Source: CAKZYD01 sp039814715
GTDB lineage: Bacteria; Pseudomonadota; Alphaproteobacteria; Sphingomonadales; CAKZYD01
Assembly: GCA_039814715.1 (NCBI GenBank)
Contig: JBCCAR010000001.1
Location: forward strand, 1-64,000
Reading direction: 5' to 3'
Length of the DNA stretch: 64,000 bases
Below the pieces are notes generated by a model, which was not told the origin of the DNA, did not search any database, and saw only the letters and a program-made list of their open reading frames with translations. Position numbers and translations under genes: made by a program. Positions 1-8,512 of the stretch are shown piece by piece (within the stretch, counting starts at the first letter, position 1; every line of letters begins with the position of its first letter).

Positions 1-49
1 CCTCACGCTCATACAACGTCAACTCAACAACATATTTGATGTTCGCCAA
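1..49 (-). CDS. Probable IS630-type transposase, N-terminal start only (cut by left edge)
   Basis: On the minus strand an open frame runs off the left edge from a TTG start at 47-49. It reads M-A-N-I-K-Y-V-V-E-L-T-L-Y-E-R-E. A strong Shine-Dalgarno AAGGAGG lies at 60-66, ten bases before the start. The other two frames stop within the same stretch. The K-Y-[VI]-V-x-L-T-x-x-E-R-E pattern is how many IS630-family transposases begin, so I infer the edge of an insertion sequence. Only 16 residues are visible, so the assignment is tentative; no terminal inverted repeat could be fixed in the adjacent 300 bases. Confidence 0.4.
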   Translation of the reverse strand, partial: MANIKYVVELTLYERE

Positions 50-398
50 AACCTGACCCCCTCCTTGAAAATGTCAGAAAGAGAGAATCAGATCACAAAA
101 CAAAGCGCAACACATCAGATAAAGTGATGCAGAGGACTAGTCTCTGGGCTGCCGACAGGCCATATTCCTCGGCGGCTCAGCGCGTGTTTTGACCACATGT
201 ATGTTTTACAGAAAAGCACACTTGCTGAACATCGGGGCGTTTCAGACTTTCGTCAAACGTGTCACCGCGAAGGAAGCGCGGCGATCCAGCTGTTGATAGC
301 CTGAAATACCCTGGGTGACCTCACATGCGTTCGCAAGGGCGACTTGGGGCTCACTTGGGGCTCAAGGCTGATCTGAACCAGGGTTTCAAGGCAACCGT
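50..398. other. Non-coding stretch between the transposase edge and the first full gene
   Basis: No convincing gene is seen in these roughly 350 bases on either strand. The left part would contain the upstream end of the presumed insertion sequence. The right part lies downstream of the minus-strand DISM/GGDEF gene and contains a tandem 11-base duplication. No clear rho-independent terminator was recognised for that gene. Confidence 0.5.
342..363. repeat. Tandem duplication of an 11-base unit
   Basis: The unit ACTTGGGGCTC occurs twice with no gap, at 342-352 and 353-363. It is a simple perfect tandem duplication in non-coding DNA, probably slippage; no function is evident. Confidence 0.8.
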
Positions 399-2378
399 CT
401 ATTCAGCAGCCTGCGAGGCGCCACCTTTCCCGTCTTGAAAGGGAATGGACGAGGGCTTGAGCTGGCTTTTTAGGTCGTCAACAAATGCTTCAAAGCTCTC
501 ATGGTTGGCTGATACACCGACGGCGGCGACCAAAGGCTGCAGGCGGATCATACCAATACGCGTCGGCAGCGTTCGCTCAGTTAAGTTCACGCATGCACGC
601 TTCAGCGCAATATGAGCGCCTTCTACCGGCGTTTCAGGCAGCAAGGCGATAAATGTATCATCGTAAAACCGCCCGAGATAATCGCTTTCGCGCAATTCGC
701 GCATGCAGGTAACAGACAAGAGTTTTGCAGCGCGATCAGCCGTTGATTGACCGCCGCTTTCCAGCAAAGAGTCAAAATCAGCTAGCTGCAGCATAATAGC
801 GCTTGTTGGCCGGTCGTAGCGGCGCACTTGCGTTAAGATCTTCTCTCCAATCGCTAAGAGCGTGGCCTTATTGAAAACGCCCGTCATACTGTCATAAGCG
901 CTTTGCGGCAGCTGTCCCACCATTGGCAAAAGAGCTGCAGTTGGATCCGAGGGCATCGAATCAAGACCATCGCTTGCACTATCAGAGACCGTTTCGTCTC
1001 CCTGCGGAGTATCGTCTACTAGGGCTTGAGATAGCGCTGCAGCGCTGCCAAGCTTTTGCGCAATACTGGTCTGATCACCTTGCAAAGTGCTGTCCATGTC
1101 CTCCACTGGGCGTGACGCTGCCTCAAGCGCATTATCGTCAAATTGGCGGCCACGAAGGCGCTGGTTCAGGCGGAACACTTCTAAGGCCGCGATCGCTCCC
1201 ACCAGGGCAATCACAATGATAAGCGGCCACCGCTTAGCGACATCTGCTTCAATTGGTGCCGGCAAAGCTAAAGCTATGAGCGGCGCACACAAAACAGTCT
1301 GAAATAGCCGAATGGGCCATTCTGGCAGCATTTTAAGAGCAAACAAAGCCGCTGCGTAAGCGAAACACACGGTACCAGCGAACCCAATGGTTAAGTAAAT
1401 GACGATATCAGCCTGAGGGGGCGCAAAAAAGCCAAGCACACCACTCGCTACTGTGGCGGCGGCCAGGGCAGTGCCGAACCAGCCAAGGGCTGGCAACTGT
1501 TTGCCAAAACCAGACAGCAATCCGGCGAAATACAAAAGAAGCCCTGCATAAACGGACTTCAGGAAAAGCTGCCAATCGGTACCCAAATTGACGGACGGAA
1601 TGGGATAAAGGCCGCGACTGGACGCAAACACGAAAGTGAATATCGCCAGCGCCGCTGTCAGTAAAATCCAAAAAGACGCTCTCATGACCAAGGCCATACT
1701 TCCAGCCAATAACGCCGCAACCCCCGCAAAAATAAGGGTTCCAATCCCCGCCCTATTTTCGGTGCCTACATGCTGCCGCAGCGCAGCAGGCTGCCACAGT
1801 TCTAGTCTGCCCGACAAACCGGCGCCGCGAACAGAGACAAAAATGTTCCGGCGCTCTCCGGCCGCGACTTTGATGGGCAAGCCAATGCCATATGACCGCT
1901 CCACAGCATCACCGCCAGACCGCCCGCGGCTATAGCGCAGTACATCTGCGTTGGCGCCAACGACTTGCAAAAATGCTGTAAATTCAGATACATCGCGATC
2001 CGTAAAATACAAGATAGCTTCATATGGTGCGTCCGGCGGGGCAACAGCTTCTAACTTGAACCAATGCGTGGCTTTGCTATCTAAAGCCGTGCTTAAATAA
2101 GGCTGCTTGAGGGTTTTTAGGCCCCGCTGCGCGGCAGGGCGTACAATATCACGCAGTGTGATATTTCCGGAAGGATCGCGCAGATAGCGCGCCTGATTTG
2201 TAATATTGGCTGCTTCTTTTTCCATCGCGGGCAAAAGCGCCTGGGCCCAGCTTGAGCTTGTTGGCAAAAAGAGCAGCATAAGTAAAACTGCTCGTAACCA
2301 CGCGTTGATCGATCTTGTGCCCTGCTTCAAGATGCCTGCCTCATCATGTAATGCCAAGGAATCTGCCCGATCCGCCAC
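399..2378 (-). CDS. 7TMR-DISM membrane receptor-like protein with degenerate GGDEF domain
   Basis: This 659-residue protein has a hydrophobic export segment near residues 28-46 ending in a signal-peptidase-like S-x-A site. A periplasmic beta-rich region of about 150 residues (7TMR-DISM extracellular type) follows, then about seven hydrophobic segments (roughly 208-405), an acidic linker, and a C-terminal GGDEF-like domain (about 495-610). The domain entry Y-D-S-M-T-G-V-F-N-K matches the D-x-L-T-G-L-x-N-R start of diguanylate cyclases. The signature loop, however, reads Y-D-D-T-F at 572-576 instead of G-G-D-E-F, so synthesis of cyclic di-GMP is unlikely. It more probably serves as a signal receptor or nucleotide-binding scaffold. 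It is transcribed alone, toward the left edge. The family match is good; the ligand is unknown. Confidence 0.8.
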   Translation of the reverse strand: MADRADSLALHDEAGILKQGTRSINAWLRAVLLMLLFLPTSSSWAQALLPAMEKEAANITNQARYLRDPSGNITLRDIVRPAAQRGLKTLKQPYLSTALDSKATHWFKLEAVAPPDAPYEAILYFTDRDVSEFTAFLQVVGANADVLRYSRGRSGGDAVERSYGIGLPIKVAAGERRNIFVSVRGAGLSGRLELWQPAALRQHVGTENRAGIGTLIFAGVAALLAGSMALVMRASFWILLTAALAIFTFVFASSRGLYPIPSVNLGTDWQLFLKSVYAGLLLYFAGLLSGFGKQLPALGWFGTALAAATVASGVLGFFAPPQADIVIYLTIGFAGTVCFAYAAALFALKMLPEWPIRLFQTVLCAPLIALALPAPIEADVAKRWPLIIVIALVGAIAALEVFRLNQRLRGRQFDDNALEAASRPVEDMDSTLQGDQTSIAQKLGSAAALSQALVDDTPQGDETVSDSASDGLDSMPSDPTAALLPMVGQLPQSAYDSMTGVFNKATLLAIGEKILTQVRRYDRPTSAIMLQLADFDSLLESGGQSTADRAAKLLSVTCMRELRESDYLGRFYDDTFIALLPETPVEGAHIALKRACVNLTERTLPTRIGMIRLQPLVAAVGVSANHESFEAFVDDLKSQLKPSSIPFQDGKGGASQAAE

Positions 2379-2439
2379 TTCAGGCTAACATGACAATGGA
2401 TGAAACTCATCCAAACGCCAAGCCTTGATTATTGGCTCG

Positions 2440-3453
2440 CTATAGTTCTATGAGCGCTTTAGACAGTAAATTGGCGCTTGACGCGTCGGTCTTCCACGAC
2501 GTTACAAACCGTCCAAGGCGATCATTTGCAGCGCCCCAATCATAAAAGGCAAACCCTTGCTGGCGCAGCCGCTCTTTTTGGTCATCGCACAAAGTGATGA
2601 AGACTTCGTTTGCCTGCGTTGGGTAACGCAGCTTCTCACCAGCCGCCTGCGCGATTTGCTCAGCTAGGCCATTGCTATGCCGCGCTAGGGACAACCAAAG
2701 ACCATCCGCCAGATACGCATTGATTTGCGCAGACACAAAATGCTGTTTGGAGAGCAGATGCCCGCTGCGTTTGCGGCGAAATTCAAAGTCACGCACCAAG
2801 TCATGGTTGAAAAAGATGGCGACTTCGGCGGCTAGAGCGCCATTCTTTGTGGCCCCAAAACTAAGTGCGTCAATACCGTTGCGCCACGTCATCTCTGCAG
2901 CGCTGCAGTCCAAATGCGACATGGCATTGGCAAACCGGGCGCCGTCCATATGACAAAACAAACCCTTGTCTTTGGCCACGGAACATAGAGCGCTCACTTC
3001 GGCGACACTGTGAACGCGGCCAAGTTCGCTCGACTGCGTAAGCGAAAATACAGATGGAACGACCATATGCACCATATCGTGATAGCCCGCTAAGGCTGCT
3101 GCAAGGTCATCCGGTGTCATTTTACCATCTGTACCAGGTACGCTCTTAAGCTTGGCGCCAGCAGTAAAAAATTCCGGCGCGCCGCATTCATCGGTCTCCA
3201 TGTGCGCATCGCTATGGCATAAAATGGCGCCGTGCGGCGGGCAAAGCGAGGCCATGATCAAAGCATTTGCCGCCGTTCCTGTTACCACAGGAAAGGCCCA
3301 AACTTGCGTTTCAAACAGCTCAGACAGCGTGTCATTGAGCGCATGTGTTGCCGCTTCATCTCCGTAGGCATGATTGTCGATATTGTTGACCGCAGATAAG
3401 GCGCTCAATATCGCTGGATGGGCACCTGCGGTGTTGTCAGACAGGAAATTCAT
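2440..3453 (-). CDS. ltaE: Low-specificity L-threonine aldolase / beta-eliminating lyase family
   Basis: A PLP-dependent fold-type I enzyme of 337 residues, expected to cleave L-threonine or allo-threonine into glycine and acetaldehyde in the cytoplasm. The N-terminus N-F-L-S-D-N-T is typical of the family. The H-M-D-G-A-R motif at 168-173 carries the PLP-ring aspartate, and S-F-G-A-T-K-N-G places the Schiff-base lysine at K203. Length is normal. The ATG start lies only 6 bases after the stop of the upstream malyl-CoA lyase gene, so the two are very likely one operon. The lyase can produce glyoxylate and this enzyme produces glycine, so a shared role in C2/glycine metabolism is plausible but inferred. 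Substrate stereochemistry cannot be read from sequence. Confidence 0.85.
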   Translation of the reverse strand: MNFLSDNTAGAHPAILSALSAVNNIDNHAYGDEAATHALNDTLSELFETQVWAFPVVTGTAANALIMASLCPPHGAILCHSDAHMETDECGAPEFFTAGAKLKSVPGTDGKMTPDDLAAALAGYHDMVHMVVPSVFSLTQSSELGRVHSVAEVSALCSVAKDKGLFCHMDGARFANAMSHLDCSAAEMTWRNGIDALSFGATKNGALAAEVAIFFNHDLVRDFEFRRKRSGHLLSKQHFVSAQINAYLADGLWLSLARHSNGLAEQIAQAAGEKLRYPTQANEVFITLCDDQKERLRQQGFAFYDWGAANDRLGRFVTSWKTDASSANLLSKALIEL

Positions 3454-3459
3454 CTGCGT

Positions 3460-4506
3460 TTAGTCAAGCGCATAGAGCTTGGCATAATCAGGGTCTTTCT
3501 GCGCCACTTGACGGGCCAGATCGACAATCACCTTGGCTTGTTTCCAGGTGGCGTCATCCTGCATTTTGCCGTCAATCATGACGGCCCCTGTTCCATCCGG
3601 CATCGCCTTTAGGATTTTTGCGGCAAACGCGACTTCTTGCGGATCAGGCGAAAACACGCGCTTGGCAATATCAATCTGTTTGGGATGCAGCGACCATGCG
3701 CCCGCGCAGCCCATCAAAAACGCATTGCGGAACTGGGCCTCGCAGGCCGCATCATCTGAGAAATCGCCAAATGGCCCATAAAACGCTTTGATGCCAGCGG
3801 TTTGGCAGGCATCGACCATCTTTGCGACGGTGTAGTGCCATAGGTCTTGCTGGTAGAAAGCTCGTGCAGCCCCCTCCTCTGCTTGATCTTCCAGCACACC
3901 ATAACTTGGGTGACCGCCTCCGACCCGCGTGGTCTTCATACCTCTTGAAGCGGCCAAATCTGCCGGGCCGAGGGAAATACCCTGCATGCGCGGGCTGGCA
4001 AGGCAGATATCCTCAACGTTTTTAACGCCCTGCGCTGTTTCTAAAATTGCGTGGATCAAGATCGGCTTTTTCAGCGCGTATTGGGCTTCAAGCTGGGCGA
4101 GCAGTTGATCAAGGTAGTGAATATCCCACGCGCCTTCGACTTTCGGCAACATGATGACATCCAGCTTGTCGCCAATGCCCGCCACGAGCTGATGGATATC
4201 ATCGAGAACCCAAGGGCTATTCAGACAGTTGATCCGGGTCCAAAGGCCTGTGCTGCCAAAGTCTGTCGCCTTTGCTACATCAATAAAGCCAGCCCGGGCT
4301 GCTTCTTTCGCATCTGCTGGGATAGCGTCTTCGAGATTGCCAAGAATAACGTCGACTGACTTGGCAATGTCAGGCACCTTCGCGCGCATTTTTTCCACAT
4401 GTGGCGGGAAGAAATGGATCATCCGCTCTAGGCGCACCGGCAGTGTTTGAAATGGCTGCGGCGCGCCTATGGCCAATGGCTGAAAAAAATCGCGTGGTGG
4501 TTTCAT
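3460..4506 (-). CDS. mcl: L-malyl-CoA / beta-methylmalyl-CoA lyase-like protein (HpcH/HpaI aldolase family)
   Basis: A Mg-dependent CoA-ester lyase of the HpcH/HpaI-citrate lyase beta family, 348 residues from the ATG at 4506. An in-frame ATG at 4518 is also possible, but its AAGGG is too close; the start at 4506 has GAGAG five bases upstream. Segments such as H-F-F-P-P-H-V-E-K, G-N-L-E-D-A-I-P, I-M-L-P-K-V-E-G, H-A-I-L-E-T-A-Q-G and S-L-G-P-A-D-L-A-A-S-R-G are diagnostic. As I recall, these and the length match the Chloroflexus-type malyl-CoA/beta-methylmalyl-CoA/citramalyl-CoA lyase (about 348 residues) better than the shorter Rhodobacter Mcl1 (about 318). The expected reaction is malyl-CoA to acetyl-CoA plus glyoxylate, or the methyl homologue to propionyl-CoA plus glyoxylate. 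It heads a two-gene operon with the threonine aldolase and is divergent from the class V aminotransferase gene. Confidence 0.82.
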   Translation of the reverse strand: MKPPRDFFQPLAIGAPQPFQTLPVRLERMIHFFPPHVEKMRAKVPDIAKSVDVILGNLEDAIPADAKEAARAGFIDVAKATDFGSTGLWTRINCLNSPWVLDDIHQLVAGIGDKLDVIMLPKVEGAWDIHYLDQLLAQLEAQYALKKPILIHAILETAQGVKNVEDICLASPRMQGISLGPADLAASRGMKTTRVGGGHPSYGVLEDQAEEGAARAFYQQDLWHYTVAKMVDACQTAGIKAFYGPFGDFSDDAACEAQFRNAFLMGCAGAWSLHPKQIDIAKRVFSPDPQEVAFAAKILKAMPDGTGAVMIDGKMQDDATWKQAKVIVDLARQVAQKDPDYAKLYALD

Positions 4507-4610
4507 ATCGTCTCTCATACCCTTGTCTCAAATATGGGCTCTCATTACGATGAAAGCTCAAGGCGTGCAATCATCCTCACGGCCACGCAAAACACCAACA
4601 TGGACGCACT

Positions 4611-5849
4611 ATGCCCATCGATATAAACGCGGTTCGCTCGCAGTTTCCTGCACTCGCCCTGTCAGACAATAACAAACAGCGCATCTATCTTGACGGACCA
4701 GCGGGAACGCAGGTTCCCCAAAGCGTCATCGATGCAGTGAGCGCGGCTTTCATAAGCGCGAATGCAAATCTAGGTGGTGATTTTCCAACCAGCATAGCGG
4801 CGCAATCAATTGTCGATGGCGCGCGCAGTGCTTTGGCAGATCTGCTTGGCACGAACGATCCTGAAACGATCATTCTAGGCCCCAATATGACGGGTCTTAC
4901 GAAAGAGGTGTCGCGCTCTCTTGGTCAGATGCTGTCGCCAGGAGACACGATTGTTCTGAGCCGGATGGATCATGATGCCAATGTATCGCCTTGGCTGGAC
5001 ATGGCCGACCAGCACGGCCTTAAAGTCAAATGGCTCGATGTAGACCCCGAAACACATATGCTCTCGTGCTCGCAGCTGCGCGATCACTTGGAAACTGGCG
5101 CTAAGTTTGTTGCTGTCGGCTATGCAAGCAACGTGCTCGGCACCATCAACCCTGTTCAAGAAATATGCGGCATCGCCCGCCAATATGGCGCGATCAGCTA
5201 CATTGATGCGGTCCACTATGCCCCTCACGGCTTGATTGATGTGGCTGATCTGGGCTGCGATATGCTGGTTTGCTCGGTTTATAAGTTTTTTGGGCCGCAT
5301 TGCTCTGGCCTCTATGTGCGCCCTGATCTGCTGGATGAGCTGCCAGCTTGGCCTCTACGGCCTGCCCCAAAAGATGGCCCAGTGAAGTTTGAAAGCGGGA
5401 CGATGAACCATGAAGGGCTGGCCGGCAGTATTGCTGCAGTCGACTATCTCGCCAGCCTGGGGGCAAGCCAAGCCAACACACGCCGGTCGCAGCTCAAAGC
5501 CAGTTTCGCTGACATCATGGCCTATGAAGCCCAGTTATGCTGGTCACTCATAGAGGGGCTATCTGAGATAGAGGGCGTTAAAATCCATGGTATTACAGAC
5601 CGCACGAAGGCCCAGTGGCGCGCGCCGACTATCTCCTTCACCCACGCGCGCACCGCGCCAAAAGACATCGCAGCGGCGCTGACCGCGCAAAACATCTTCA
5701 GCTGGGCTGGCCATAGCTACGCCATTGAACCGCTTGGACAGCTTGGCTTGCTAGAGGATGGGGGCGTTTTACGGCTTGGCATTGCACATTACAATACAGC
5801 CGATGAGATTGAGCAAACGCTTAATGTATTAAAAACGCTGCTCAACTAA
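4611..5849 (+). CDS. Class V aminotransferase, cysteine desulfurase-like family protein
   Basis: A PLP enzyme of 412 residues of the subgroup usually annotated as cysteine desulfurase-like (VC1184 type). It begins with the family pattern V-R-S-Q-F-P-A-L and Y-L-D-G-P-A-G-T-Q-V-P. The PLP region shows Y-I-D-A-V-H-Y-A-P-H, with the ring-contacting aspartate and the histidine, and the lysine motif C-S-V-Y-K-F-F-G-P-H. These resemble NifS/SufS, but no IscU or Suf genes are nearby, so iron-sulfur assembly is not supported; amino-acid lyase or transaminase activity is possible. It is divergent from the malyl-CoA lyase gene across about 100 bases that must hold both promoters. Its TAA shares four bases with the TAG of the convergent class II aldolase gene. 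Confidence 0.8.
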   Translation: MPIDINAVRSQFPALALSDNNKQRIYLDGPAGTQVPQSVIDAVSAAFISANANLGGDFPTSIAAQSIVDGARSALADLLGTNDPETIILGPNMTGLTKEVSRSLGQMLSPGDTIVLSRMDHDANVSPWLDMADQHGLKVKWLDVDPETHMLSCSQLRDHLETGAKFVAVGYASNVLGTINPVQEICGIARQYGAISYIDAVHYAPHGLIDVADLGCDMLVCSVYKFFGPHCSGLYVRPDLLDELPAWPLRPAPKDGPVKFESGTMNHEGLAGSIAAVDYLASLGASQANTRRSQLKASFADIMAYEAQLCWSLIEGLSEIEGVKIHGITDRTKAQWRAPTISFTHARTAPKDIAAALTAQNIFSWAGHSYAIEPLGQLGLLEDGGVLRLGIAHYNTADEIEQTLNVLKTLLN

Positions 5850-6643
5850 GTCTTATAGCTCGGGTCAAGACGGTCCAATTTACGCAGAAGCGCCGGCCAA
5901 ACCAAATGATCCGCTGCGAGCGCAAGGCCAGGACCACCGCCTTGCTTTGCTGTTTTCTCTGCAATTCCCTCCGGCGCGGAATGAAGCGTTGGGTTACCGG
6001 CAAGCGTTGCGACCTGCATTTCGCAGGCGCGCTCTAAATAATACATCGCTGTGAAAGCCTGCGCGACGCTCTCCCCCAGGGCCAACGTTCCATGGTTCCA
6101 GAGCAGCATCAGCGGCTTGTCGCCTAAATCAGCGACGAGGCGGGGGCGTTCATCGATGTCGAGCGCAACACCTTCATATTCATGATACGCAATTTGCTCG
6201 CGCACCAAGAAAGCGGTTTGGTTGAGTGGCAACAATCCATGTTCTTGGGCAGAGACGGCGGTACCGGCCACAGTATGCAAATGCATGACGCATTTCGCAT
6301 CGTCACGCGCTTCATGCACAGCGGAATGGATGGTAAATCCTGCGGCATTAACCGGGTAGCCAGTGTTGACAATAACCTTCCCGTCCAAGTCTATTTTGAC
6401 CAGGGACGAGGCAGTAACCTCTTCAAACAGCATGCCATACGGGTTGATTAAGAAATGATGATCTGGCCCGGGCACTCGCGCGGACAGGTGCGTAAAGACC
6501 AAATCATCCCAGCCATAAAGCGCGACTGCTCGGTAAGCGGCGGCAAGATCGACCCTGACCTGCCATTCTTCTGGGCTCACTTGGTCTTTGACGCTCGCCA
6601 AAGACCCGTCGTCAGTCCCGCCAATCGTAATGGGTTGATTCAC
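5846..6643 (-). CDS. Class II aldolase/adducin family protein
   Basis: A 265-residue protein of the zinc-dependent class II aldolase fold (fuculose-phosphate aldolase and adducin head). The core motifs are G-W-D-D-L-V-F-T-H-L-S-A-R-V near residue 44, the zinc-binding pair in C-V-M-H-L-H-T-V-A-G, and a downstream L-W-N-H-G-T-L-A-L-G. The family includes aldolases, dehydratases and decarboxylases, and the substrate cannot be deduced. It sits 6 bases after phaB on the same strand, so the two are probably cotranscribed. Many alphaproteobacteria carry such a protein of unknown substrate. Its TAG stop overlaps the convergent aminotransferase-like gene by four bases. Confidence 0.82.
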   Translation of the reverse strand: MNQPITIGGTDDGSLASVKDQVSPEEWQVRVDLAAAYRAVALYGWDDLVFTHLSARVPGPDHHFLINPYGMLFEEVTASSLVKIDLDGKVIVNTGYPVNAAGFTIHSAVHEARDDAKCVMHLHTVAGTAVSAQEHGLLPLNQTAFLVREQIAYHEYEGVALDIDERPRLVADLGDKPLMLLWNHGTLALGESVAQAFTAMYYLERACEMQVATLAGNPTLHSAPEGIAEKTAKQGGGPGLALAADHLVWPALLRKLDRLDPSYKT

Positions 6644-6649
6644 AGCAGC

Positions 6650-7372
6650 TTAGTACATGTGCTGGCCGCCGTTAATCGACAGCGTAGACCCAGTCACAAA
6701 GCCGGCTTTTTCTCCGGTTAGGAACACGACACCGCGTGCAATTTCTTCCGCCTTCCCAAGGCGTCCCACCGGTATTTTCGCAACGATTTTTTCAAGAACA
6801 TTCTCAGGCACAGCTGCCACCATATCTGTATCGATATAGCCCGGCGCAATCGCGTTGACCGTTATACCAAAGCGCGCGCCCTCCTGGGCCAAGGCTTTGG
6901 TGAAACCGTGAATGCCTGATTTTGCTGCTGCATAGTTGACTTGGCCATACTGGCCCGCTTGGCCATTGATAGACCCGATGTTAACGATACGGCCATAGCC
7001 GCCTGCTTTCATTCCGGAAAAGACTGCCTTGGCGGTGTTAAAACAGCCGCCCAAATTGGTATCCACAACGTCTTGCCAGCTGGTTTCATCCATTTTAAGA
7101 AGCGTGCCATCGCGCGTAATGCCAGCGTTATTGACGAGGGTGTCAACAGCGCCAAGCTCCTCTGAAATCTGGGCAACGCCGGCTTGGACCGCATCAAAAT
7201 CGGCGACATCGAACTTATACGTCTTAATGCCGGTACGATCGGCAAAAGCCTTTGCGCGCTCGTCGTTTCCAGCATAGTTCGCTGCAACCGTTACGCCTTC
7301 ATTTTTCAAGGCAATTGAAATTGCTTCACCAATCCCGCGGGTCCCCCCGGTTACCAATGCTACGTGTCCCAT
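6650..7372 (-). CDS. phaB: Acetoacetyl-CoA reductase (NADPH), polyhydroxybutyrate precursor synthesis
   Basis: A short-chain dehydrogenase of 240 residues that reduces acetoacetyl-CoA to (R)-3-hydroxybutyryl-CoA, the monomer for polyhydroxybutyrate. It shows the nucleotide-binding T-G-G-T-R-G-I-G (8-15), N-N-A-G (81-84) and the catalytic S134, Y147 and K151. The tail N-G-G-Q-H-M-Y is typical of PhaB rather than FabG. PhaA and PhaC are not in the window. It lies upstream of and 6 bases from the class II aldolase gene, and 93 bases downstream of hemH with a small hairpin between. FabG is the alternative, judged less likely from the C-terminus and length. Confidence 0.88.
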   Translation of the reverse strand: MGHVALVTGGTRGIGEAISIALKNEGVTVAANYAGNDERAKAFADRTGIKTYKFDVADFDAVQAGVAQISEELGAVDTLVNNAGITRDGTLLKMDETSWQDVVDTNLGGCFNTAKAVFSGMKAGGYGRIVNIGSINGQAGQYGQVNYAAAKSGIHGFTKALAQEGARFGITVNAIAPGYIDTDMVAAVPENVLEKIVAKIPVGRLGKAEEIARGVVFLTGEKAGFVTGSTLSINGGQHMY

Positions 7373-7386
7373 AATCCACTCCCCTA

Positions 7387-7413
7387 AAGCTCAGCTAAAT
7401 GTGGCTGGAGCTT
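7387..7413 (-). terminator. Hairpin between hemH and phaB (possible weak terminator or attenuator)
   Basis: AAGCTCAGC at 7387-7395 pairs with GCTGGAGCTT at 7404-7413 apart from one bulged base, with an 8-base loop. Read on the minus strand it follows hemH, but only three T residues come after it, so it would be a weak terminator. It may instead be an RNA processing or regulatory hairpin in the phaB leader. Confidence 0.3.
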
Positions 7414-7465
7414 ATCTGGCAGCTTTAAAAAATACAATGGAGCGAGACGCGGTTTTTCTCAGCAA

Positions 7466-8488
7466 TTAGTCTAACCAACCAACCGCGTTGCTTCGTAGCA
7501 ATCCTTCATACAAGTCGATGGCGCTTGGCGCATCATTCAAACAGGGAATATAGTGAAAGCGTTCGCCGCCCGCTTCCATGAAAATCTCCTGCGTCCCCAT
7601 CGCGAGCTCTTCCAGCGTTTCCAGGCAGTCAGCAACGAAGGCCGGAGAGATGATCATCATCCGCTTTTGCCCGGTTTCTGCAGCCTCTTTCGCCACATCA
7701 TCGGTATAGGGTTTGAGCCACTCCTTTGGCCCAAAGCGAGATTGGAACGTCACCTGTAGCTGCTTTTCATTCAAGCCAAGCGCTTCGCGCAGCAGCCGGC
7801 CGGTTTTCTGGCACTGGCAATGATAGGGGTCGCCTTTATCGAGGTATTCTTCTGGCAAACCATGGAAGGACGCCAGGATTGTATCAGGCTGCCACCCTTG
7901 TTCAGCGATGGCTTTTTCAACGGAGACTTTAAGCGCGTCTATGTATCCAGGGTGATCATGATAGCTAGGCAAAGTTCTTAAAGCAGGCTGCCAGCGCGCT
8001 TTCAGGCTCCATCTGAAAACGGCATCATAGGCAGACCCGGTCGTTGTCGCGGAATACTGCGGATAAAGCGCCAAGCAAACGACGCGGTCACAGCCTGCTT
8101 CCTGCAAATCTTGCATCTGACTTTCTACACTTGGAGAGCCATACCGCATGGCCCAGCGCAATTCTGTTTTATCTGACCCAAGGCGCATCTGCAGGGCCTC
8201 GGCAATCTGCTTTGTACCCAGCCGCAAGGGCGAATCCTCTCCCCAGACTTTCGCATAGTTTTTCGCAGTCTTAGGCGAGCGAAAAGTGAGGATCGGGCCA
8301 TTTAAAATTGGCCACCACAAGAATTTATTGAGCTCAATAACGCGTTCGTCGGACAGGAATTGGCGCAGATACCGCCGAACGGAAGCCGTTTCAGGGGTGT
8401 CAGGCGTGCCAAGATTAATCAGCAAAATGCCGACTTTGCCAAATCGAACAGAAGGGTGGTTGGCCGGCAAAGGCGCCGCTTTGGTCAC
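7466..8488 (-). CDS. hemH: Ferrochelatase (protoheme ferro-lyase)
   Basis: Inserts Fe(II) into protoporphyrin IX, the last step of heme b synthesis. The 340-residue protein has the family opening G-I-L-L-I-N-L-G-T-P-D, the P-Q-Y-S segment, and the metal-site histidine in A-S-F-H-G-L-P (H209). The conserved glutamate region D-C-L-E-T-L-E-E-L is also present. Length is normal for the proteobacterial enzyme. It starts 24 bases after the stop of the molybdenum hydroxylase gene on the same strand. That spacing may reflect readthrough rather than functional coupling. Nothing unusual in the active site. Confidence 0.93.
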   Translation of the reverse strand: MTKAAPLPANHPSVRFGKVGILLINLGTPDTPETASVRRYLRQFLSDERVIELNKFLWWPILNGPILTFRSPKTAKNYAKVWGEDSPLRLGTKQIAEALQMRLGSDKTELRWAMRYGSPSVESQMQDLQEAGCDRVVCLALYPQYSATTTGSAYDAVFRWSLKARWQPALRTLPSYHDHPGYIDALKVSVEKAIAEQGWQPDTILASFHGLPEEYLDKGDPYHCQCQKTGRLLREALGLNEKQLQVTFQSRFGPKEWLKPYTDDVAKEAAETGQKRMMIISPAFVADCLETLEELAMGTQEIFMEAGGERFHYIPCLNDAPSAIDLYEGLLRSNAVGWLD

Positions 8489-8512
8489 AACAAATAATCC
8501 GCTAAATAAGAC

